The notes beneath the pieces were generated by a model. That model searched no databases. It was given only the letters and a program-made list of their open reading frames with translations, and was not told where the DNA came from. Below, in pieces: positions 6,761 to 10,881 of a stretch of 10,881 nt of DNA. Origin of the DNA: Syntrophaceae bacterium (lineage in GTDB: Bacteria; Desulfobacterota; Syntrophia; Syntrophales; UBA2185); assembly GCA_003508565.1 (NCBI GenBank), contig DNUI01000080.1, positions 1 to 10,881 of the forward strand, in the 5' to 3' direction. A program made the translations under genes and the position numbers. Each line of letters opens with the position of its first letter. Position 1 is the first letter of the stretch.

Positions 6761-6843
6761 AATCGGTGGCTGTCCCAAATACGATTCGAACCCGGTCTCC
6801 CTCATCATCAATCAATAAAATAAAAAAAGGATAGTCACCAATT
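6761..6843. repeat. Inverted pair of REP-like cores (REPIN-like)
   Basis: AATCGGTGGCTGTCCC (6761-6776) and, inverted, GGATAGTCACCAATT (6829-6843) form an imperfect stem of about 15 bp around a loop of about 52 nt. The right arm overlaps the stop of the nitrilase gene by two bases, so the structure could also protect or end that transcript. The loop contains an AT-rich run and no gene. Confidence 0.5.
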
Positions 6844-7627
6844 AACGGGGGAAAAAGACCGCATTCCCGTCGGCATCCTGCCACGCGGCAAAGGTTTCAC
6901 GATATTCTCTTATCCTCTCATAATGTAATTTTGCCGTGTGGATGCAATGGATATCCGCCTGCTGGAACAGGATATTTCCCATAGGATCGATGATGGACGA
7001 ATCACCGCTATACGCAAGGCCGTTCCCATCTTCACCCACCCGGTTCACGCCGATAACATAGCACTGGTTTTCAACAGCCCTTGCCGGCATCAAAAGTTTC
7101 CAATGGGTTGTGCGCTTGCTGGGCCAGTTGGCAATGTAGATAGCTGCGTCATACTCGTTCGCGATATTCCGGACCCAGATGGGGAAACGTATATCATAGC
7201 AGATGAAGGCACGCAGCTTCCATCCATTTACCATAACGGTGAGATGACTGTTCCCCGGAGAGAACACCTTATGCTCGTCGGTCATTCGAAAGAGATGTTT
7301 CTTATCATAGGTCTTGAGTTCGCCCTCTGGTTTTGCCCAGAGGAGCCGGTTAAAATATCTTTCGCCTTCCTCGATAATAACGCTTCCCAGAATATGGGCA
7401 TTCTTTTGCCTTGATTTTGTAATGATCCAGGAAACCGCGGAGCCGCTCATGGACTCGGCCAGTTTTCCGGCGTTCATGGTGAAGCCCGTAGTAAACATCT
7501 CCGGAAGGATAATGACATCCGTTTTTTCAGAAATAGCGTCTATCTTCTTGTCAAACGCCGCCAGGTTGGCTGATATGTCTTCCCAGAAGAGTTCCGCCTG
7601 GATCAGGGTGACTGTTAGATCTTGCAT
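6842..7627 (-). CDS. Omega-amidase-type carbon-nitrogen hydrolase (YafV/Nit2-like)
   Basis: A 261-residue nitrilase-superfamily enzyme of normal family length. The Glu-Lys-Cys triad is visible: E43 in LPEMF, K109 in YDKKHLF, C143 in FICYDIRFP. The YDKKHLF and ICYDIRFP forms, and WPSKRTTHW with ARAVENQCYVIGVNR, are typical of the YafV / omega-amidase branch, which hydrolyses 2-oxoglutaramate and 2-oxosuccinamate to the 2-oxo acid and ammonia in the cytoplasm. The ATG at 7627 overlaps the end of the aminotransferase gene by 13 nt and has GGAG 6 nt upstream inside it, so translation is probably coupled. With that aminotransferase it removes the 2-oxoglutaramate formed when glutamine is the amino donor, pulling transamination forward. 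The substrate preference is known from the family, not shown here. Confidence 0.88.
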   Translation of the reverse strand: MQDLTVTLIQAELFWEDISANLAAFDKKIDAISEKTDVIILPEMFTTGFTMNAGKLAESMSGSAVSWIITKSRQKNAHILGSVIIEEGERYFNRLLWAKPEGELKTYDKKHLFRMTDEHKVFSPGNSHLTVMVNGWKLRAFICYDIRFPIWVRNIANEYDAAIYIANWPSKRTTHWKLLMPARAVENQCYVIGVNRVGEDGNGLAYSGDSSIIDPMGNILFQQADIHCIHTAKLHYERIREYRETFAAWQDADGNAVFFPR

Positions 7628-8760
7628 AATTTCTCCGCAGCTTCAATCAGGGTTTCATCCTTCTTGGCAAAACAGAACCTGAGTGCCTTGTGGTCATCTC
7701 CTCTGACGTAAAAAACCGATGGTGGGATAGCCGCCACTCCATGTTCGGTTGTGAGCCGTTTGGCAAAATCAATATCCCCTTCATCACTTATGGCTTCATA
7801 GGAAAGCATTTGGAAATATGTTCCCCGGCAAGGCAGAGGCCTGAACCGGGATTCTTTTATCAGGGAGAGAAACAGGTCCCGTCTTTCCTGATAAAAACAC
7901 GAAAGGGTAAGATACTTTTCCTTTTTCTCCATGAATTCAGCATAGGCCAACTGCATCGGAGTATTGGAAGCAAATGTTACGAACTGGTGAATCTTTTGAA
8001 ATTCCACGGAAAGTTGTTTTGGGGCCAGACAATAGCCAAGCTTCCAACCGGTGGCATGGTACGTCTTTCCGAAAGAGCTAATTACGAAACTCCGCTGGGC
8101 AAGCTCGGGATATCTGGTCATGCTTTCATGACGATTCCCGTCAAATACGATATGTTCATACACTTCATCGGAGATGATGAGGATATCACTGTCGGCAATG
8201 ATATCCGTGAGGGCCGTCATGTCCTGCGGACCAAGTATGGTGCCGGTGGGATTGTGCGGTGAATTTACTATCAGGAGCCTTGTCTTTTTCGTTATCGCAT
8301 CTTTCACCTCATTCCAGTCAACATGATAGTCCGGATACTTTAATGCCACATACAACGGGATTCCTCCGGCAAGCAGGACAGCAGGGGCATAGGCATCATA
8401 GGCCGGTTCGAAGAGCACCACCTCGTCTCCCCGGTTCACTACAGAGGTGATGGCGGAAAAGATGGCCTCCGTAGCCCCGGAGGTTACGGTGATTTCCGTG
8501 TCTGGATCGTACGAAGCGCCATACATTTCCTTTGTTTTTTCAGAAATGTGCTGCCTTAAGGCCGGTACTCCCTGCATTGGGGCATATTGATTATGCCCCA
8601 ATGCCATGTATTTCAGGACCAGATCACGGAGTTCCGGGTCTACATCAAAATCAGGGAAACCCTGAGAGAGGTTTATGGCCCCCGTATCGTTGGCCAGTTT
8701 GGACATCACGGTAAAGATCGTAACTCCAACATACGGAAGTTTGGAAGGTAACGAAAACAT
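7615..8760 (-). CDS. Class I/II PLP aminotransferase, methionine/glutamine transaminase-like (YbdL type)
   Basis: A 381-residue pyridoxal-phosphate aminotransferase of fold type I. Family marks: INLSQGFPDFD (29-39), NQYAPMQG (57-64), TSGATEAI (93-100), SPHNPTG (167-173), SDEVYEH (197-203), the Schiff-base K232 in SFGKTYHATGWKLGY, and the carboxylate-binding R361 in RFCFAK. This pattern is that of the YbdL / kynurenine aminotransferase group, whose members transaminate methionine, glutamine and aromatic amino acids. The neighbouring omega-amidase supports a role in re-aminating 4-methylthio-2-oxobutyrate, the last step of methionine salvage. No other salvage genes are in the window. The ATG at 8760 fits homologue N-termini (SKLP.VG.TIFTVMS); its ribosome site (AAGGGAT) is weak. 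A consensus -10 lies at 8810-8805. Confidence 0.88.
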   Translation of the reverse strand: MFSLPSKLPYVGVTIFTVMSKLANDTGAINLSQGFPDFDVDPELRDLVLKYMALGHNQYAPMQGVPALRQHISEKTKEMYGASYDPDTEITVTSGATEAIFSAITSVVNRGDEVVLFEPAYDAYAPAVLLAGGIPLYVALKYPDYHVDWNEVKDAITKKTRLLIVNSPHNPTGTILGPQDMTALTDIIADSDILIISDEVYEHIVFDGNRHESMTRYPELAQRSFVISSFGKTYHATGWKLGYCLAPKQLSVEFQKIHQFVTFASNTPMQLAYAEFMEKKEKYLTLSCFYQERRDLFLSLIKESRFRPLPCRGTYFQMLSYEAISDEGDIDFAKRLTTEHGVAAIPPSVFYVRGDDHKALRFCFAKKDETLIEAAEKLCKI

Positions 8761-8804
8761 TCAACTTTATCCCTTTCCACTAAGAGGGTTACCAGGCTTT
8801 TTCT

Positions 8805-8810
8805 ATTATA
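8805..8810 (-). promoter_or_regulatory. -10 element of the aminotransferase/omega-amidase operon
   Basis: A perfect TATAAT on the minus strand (8810-8805), with no clear -35 at the usual distance. The start would be near 8798, giving a leader of about 38 nt before the ATG at 8760. Confidence 0.4.
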
Positions 8811-9356
8811 GAAGAAGCTTTTTGAAAATGAGAGAAACAGATGTCCCCCATTGCTCATTTTACAAATGTTATATTTCTCTAACACAATTTAAACAGCAGC
8901 AGGTATCATTTTCTTAACTCTTTAATATTTCAGACAACCTTTTTTACTTGTTGTTTTTGGTTTGTTGTTTTTAAGGCATTCAGTATTTTGTGAATACATA
9001 AACGCATTATCTTGATCAGTCAATTCATTACACATAATTCCAACCATGATAAATTGCTTCAAATAAAATGTCCCGAAGGAGGGTTTAGAGAAAAGTATGT
9101 TGCTTCATAAACCAATGTTATCGAAAACAGATAGATTTGGACATGACTGAAATATGTGATGGAATTTCAATAATCATCTAAGCGAAGTCATAATTACGTA
9201 TTGAAATGTTGAATATTCATGAAGACCACCGGCTACTCGATAACAGGAAGCTATACGTACTATAATCTTATTTTCTTATTGATGTTAACGTGTTAGATGA
9301 GGCGAGCCGCAGGCACGGTTACAGAGAGAAAGAAATTGATGATCCCGTGTTGTATA
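8811..9356. other. AT-rich intergenic region without a recognisable gene
   Basis: No open frame here looks protein-like in either direction. Visible details are a tandem TTGTTGTTTTT motif (two copies, about 8949-8974) and an isolated AAGGAGGG at about 9077-9084. The latter precedes only a 17-codon frame at 13 nt distance and is not called. Confidence 0.5.
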
Positions 9357-9399
9357 GATAATAGGGGCAACCGATGTCCGGCCGTCCTCGATTATCCAG
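9357..9399. repeat. 22-bp dispersed repeat, copy 2, with REP-like core
   Basis: GATAATAGGGGCAACCGATG begins at 9357 and matches 6735-6756 at 19 of 22 positions. It runs into GGCCGTCCTCGATTAT, sharing GTCCTCGATTAT with the element at 6584-6613. It directly precedes the transposase scrap at 9405-9479. Confidence 0.5.
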
Positions 9400-9404
9400 A
9401 TTAT

Positions 9405-9479
9405 CCAGGGCACGGATACTCGCAGACAGAAATCGATAACCATATTGGGCTGCCCTATATCACTATAATCAGATTATTA
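9405..9479 (+). pseudogene. Third REP-associated transposase remnant (C-terminal HTH)
   Basis: The translation GHGYSQTEIDNHIGLPYITI followed by IRLL aligns with the family consensus GYTQKEIADHLGLHYTTISR and with the copy at 1585-1680 (GYTEKDIAYHLW, LHYTTAGRLL). It lies in a 120-codon open frame (9297-9659), but the rest of that frame shows no transposase or other family character. Only the helix-turn-helix part survives. Confidence 0.5.
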
Positions 9480-9617
9480 TCCCTCATTAAAGATTTAAAA
9501 TCCATTCGCAGATTACAGTCAGTTGCTCGTCATTGGTTAGATTTGCGGCGTTATTCAATGTTCCCTTTTGGAAGTAATAGGGAACAGGCTACTTTTCTTC
9601 CACCGTTACTTCCCTAT

Positions 9618-9650
9618 AAAAACAGCGCCCGCTCTCTTTTGAGAAGCGGG
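9618..9650 (-). terminator. Possible intrinsic terminator, minus strand
   Basis: Read on the minus strand, CCCGCT, a bulged T, CTC, AAAA, GAG, AGCGGG forms a 9-bp hairpin (9650-9628), followed after 5 nt by TTTTT (9622-9618). It is downstream of the NAD kinase gene by about 260 nt. The 5-nt gap before the T run makes it a marginal terminator. Confidence 0.35.
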
Positions 9651-9789
9651 GTTGTGTGAAATCAGGTCATGTATCCCTCTTTATTGTTGCGTTAAAGGGG
9701 TATTAGTATAGTGTCCTCAATATCCATGCGAAATTTAAGAGAAAATATTACTGTTAATTCAATCCGTCAAGTCATTTTCATGATTAGAA

Positions 9790-9820
9790 TGACTGGATCC
9801 CGGATCAAGTCCGGGATGAC
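9790..9820. repeat. Intergenic palindromic repeat ('VIPDLIRDP' type)
   Basis: Arms ATCCCGGA (9797-9804) and TCCGGGAT (9810-9817) pair perfectly around TCAAG. Translated on the minus strand the element gives VIPDLIRDPV, a widely seen by-product of a common bacterial intergenic repeat. It lies downstream of the NAD kinase gene and could fold in that transcript. Confidence 0.6.
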
Positions 9821-9827
9821 CTTGAGG

Positions 9828-9863
9828 CAAGATTTCTCAGTCACTGTGTTCCTTCGAAATGAC
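9828..9863. repeat. Second intergenic repeat (GATTTCTC...GAAATGACA type)
   Basis: AAGATTTCTCAGTCACTG, then TTCCTTCGAAATGACA, resembles the common intergenic repeat with GATTTCTC at one end and TTCGAAATGAC at the other. It follows the VIPDLIRDP-type repeat after about 10 bases. Confidence 0.45.
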
Positions 9864-9906
9864 AAAAGGGGAAATGACATTTTATATGTATGGCTTAAAA
9901 TAACAT

Positions 9907-10668
9907 TCACGCAGAAATATCGGCTCCAGTCTCTATGTTCATATGCCTCAATGTTCTGCATGCCTGGCACATGAAATCCTTCAAACCGTAAACGACAAGG
10001 CTTTCTTCAGACTTTCTCACTGTTATCTCTTCACCCGTTTGAAGGCGGTCCATTTCGTTTGCGTTGTCGTAAACGAGAACGACAGGCCCGCGTATGACCT
10101 TGATTCTTATGACGGAAGATTCAGGAACGACAATGTGGTTCGAATGATCCCTTGAATTGCTGAATGCAAGTCCAATCCCGGATCTGAAAATACAATTAGT
10201 AATGCTGCTGAAGTATGCGGTGCTGCCGTGAGGAGTGGCGATTCCGATGCCGTCGTTGGCGTCCTCCTTCAGATAGAGCTCATCGTCAATCCACACCCTG
10301 CACCGTATGGCATTGTTCCTGTTGTAGCTGTGAATAAAAATGTCATTCAGTGCGGTAATTTTTTTATTCCTGAAAGATCCGCGAATCTTGATCAGATCAC
10401 TTTTTGCGAGTTTCCCGGAAACAAAGCTTTCTACGAGGTCCCCGAGATTATGCGCAGGGCAAAGCGGTGCAGACCTGCTGTCCCGGAGAGGCAACTTCGG
10501 CAGTCCGGGATACATTCTCTCAGACAACAAAAACGTACCATCCCCTCCGTATGCGATGACTGCATCGGGGGATTTGTCCGTGATTGCTATCCCGTATTGT
10601 GCGAGAACAGGAACAATATCTTCTTCGTATTGACTCACAACAGAAACTTTCATGTCTTCTCTTTTCAC
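9907..10668 (-). CDS. NAD kinase family protein (variant without the GxNxGxLGFL loop)
   Basis: A 253-residue cytoplasmic protein of the ATP-NAD kinase family, which phosphorylates NAD to NADP. Key motifs: G41-G-D-G-T45 (ATP/NAD site with the catalytic Asp), L107-N-D in place of the usual NE, and T145-P-H-G-S-T-A-Y152 in place of TPTGSTAY. The usual GxNxGxLGFL segment after GGDGT is replaced by GLPKLPLRDSRSAPLCPAH, and a CQAC pair (C234, C237) sits near the end. This resembles a distinct branch I associate with archaea and some anaerobic bacteria, so activity is likely but not certain. The GTG at 10668 is chosen because GAGGTGA lies 5 nt upstream; an ATG at 10653 is the alternative. It lies 68 nt downstream of nadD on the same strand, consistent with a joint NAD/NADP operon. 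Confidence 0.85.
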   Translation of the reverse strand: MKREDMKVSVVSQYEEDIVPVLAQYGIAITDKSPDAVIAYGGDGTFLLSERMYPGLPKLPLRDSRSAPLCPAHNLGDLVESFVSGKLAKSDLIKIRGSFRNKKITALNDIFIHSYNRNNAIRCRVWIDDELYLKEDANDGIGIATPHGSTAYFSSITNCIFRSGIGLAFSNSRDHSNHIVVPESSVIRIKVIRGPVVLVYDNANEMDRLQTGEEITVRKSEESLVVYGLKDFMCQACRTLRHMNIETGADISA

Positions 10669-10736
10669 TCACATCACCTCATATTCATTCAAGTTTGAGG
10701 TCATCTATAAAAATACTCTTTTCGCTCTCCATAATT

Positions 10737-10881
10737 TTATATATACAAGCCGTGTCGGTAAATATAATCCATAACTGCTTTTGGAACCATGTCATCTATG
10801 GGCTGGCCGGTCTTCACTCTGTGGCGAATCTCGGTGGAAGAGACCGACAACGCCGGTTCTTCAAGGATGGTGACATAAGGA
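10737..10881 (-). CDS. nadD: Nicotinate-nucleotide adenylyltransferase, C-terminal fragment
   Basis: Only the last 47 residues are inside the window; the start lies beyond the right edge. The C-terminal signature is clear: V-S-S-T-E-I-R-H-R-V-K, then P-I-D-D-M-V-P-K-A-V and Y-I-Y-R-H-G-L-Y-I, matching the SSTxIRxRVxxGxSIxxLVPxxVxxYIxxxxLY ending of NadD. NadD transfers AMP from ATP to nicotinate mononucleotide, giving deamido-NAD. The NAD kinase-like gene follows on the same strand, so the pair covers late NAD and NADP synthesis. In the 68-nt gap a 15-codon frame (MESEKSIFIDDLKLE) starts at 10730 but has no support as a gene. Confidence 0.88.
   Translation of the reverse strand, partial: PYVTILEEPALSVSSTEIRHRVKTGQPIDDMVPKAVMDYIYRHGLYI

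Noticed and set aside
6783..6799. tRNA T-arm-like GGGTTCGAATC on the minus strand.
   Set aside because: The 3' half does not pair with the 5' half of the would-be stem, and no acceptor, D or anticodon arm can be found around it.
6938..7414. 158-codon plus-strand frame opposite the nitrilase.
   Set aside because: Antisense shadow of a clear nitrilase with an intact catalytic triad.
9077..9144. AAGGAGGG followed by a 17-codon frame from an ATG at about 9097.
   Set aside because: The spacing of about 13 nt is too long, the product is short with no recognisable character, and nothing else supports expression.
9297..9659. 120-codon plus-strand open frame as an intact gene.
   Set aside because: Only the part at about 9405-9479 resembles a family; the start has no good ribosome site and the rest contains repeats and the hairpin at 9628-9650.
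10683..10730. 15-codon frame MESEKSIFIDDLKLE between nadD and the NAD kinase gene.
   Set aside because: No ribosome site and too short to assess. A leader peptide or a remnant cannot be told apart from chance.

Overview
The window reads as bacterial chromosome from a lineage with a Gram-negative envelope. It has an exported VIT/VWA protein, a candidate lipoprotein, Shine-Dalgarno sites of the AGGAGG type and sigma70-like -10 elements. Decayed REP-associated (IS200-type) transposases, tandem intergenic palindromes and an unusual NAD kinase variant together resemble Nitrospirota or the former Deltaproteobacteria. That assignment is an impression from gene style, not a measurement.

Layout. Positions 1-1304 (minus) hold the N-terminal 434 residues of a secreted VIT + von Willebrand A protein. 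Positions 1390-1710 (plus) hold a frameshifted REP-transposase remnant. Positions 1726-3492 (minus) encode a secreted HEXXH metalloprotease ending in three and a half 63-64-residue cysteine-rich repeats, behind a near-consensus promoter. Positions 3801-4952 (minus), a 383-residue protein of unknown function, and 5011-5754 (plus), an SPL-like radical SAM protein, diverge from a 58-bp gap in which both extended -10 boxes would place transcription starts on the start codons. Positions 5781-5835 hold a second transposase scrap. Positions 5858-5933 hold a promoter and a hairpin-rich leader. Positions 5943-6317 encode a small putative lipoprotein whose reading frame and repeated domain continue past an in-frame TAA, so it appears to be a broken longer gene (to about 6567). 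Positions 6584-6843 are a cluster of REP-like repeats.

Positions 6842-8760 (minus) are a tight two-gene operon, a class I aminotransferase followed by an omega-amidase-type nitrilase overlapping by 13 nt. Together they fit the glutamine transaminase / omega-amidase route that recycles the 2-keto acid of methionine. Positions 8761-9906 contain no convincing gene: an AT-rich stretch, a third transposase scrap with a REP-like repeat, a possible terminator and two palindromic repeats. Positions 9907-10668 (NAD kinase family) and 10737-10881 (end of NadD), both minus, form an NAD/NADP synthesis pair.

I found no CRISPR array, tRNA, rRNA or intact mobile element. The least explained points are the nonsense-interrupted repeat lipoprotein with its structured leader, the back-to-back leaderless promoter pair, the cysteine-repeat protease, and the transposase/REP debris at three loci all in the same orientation.
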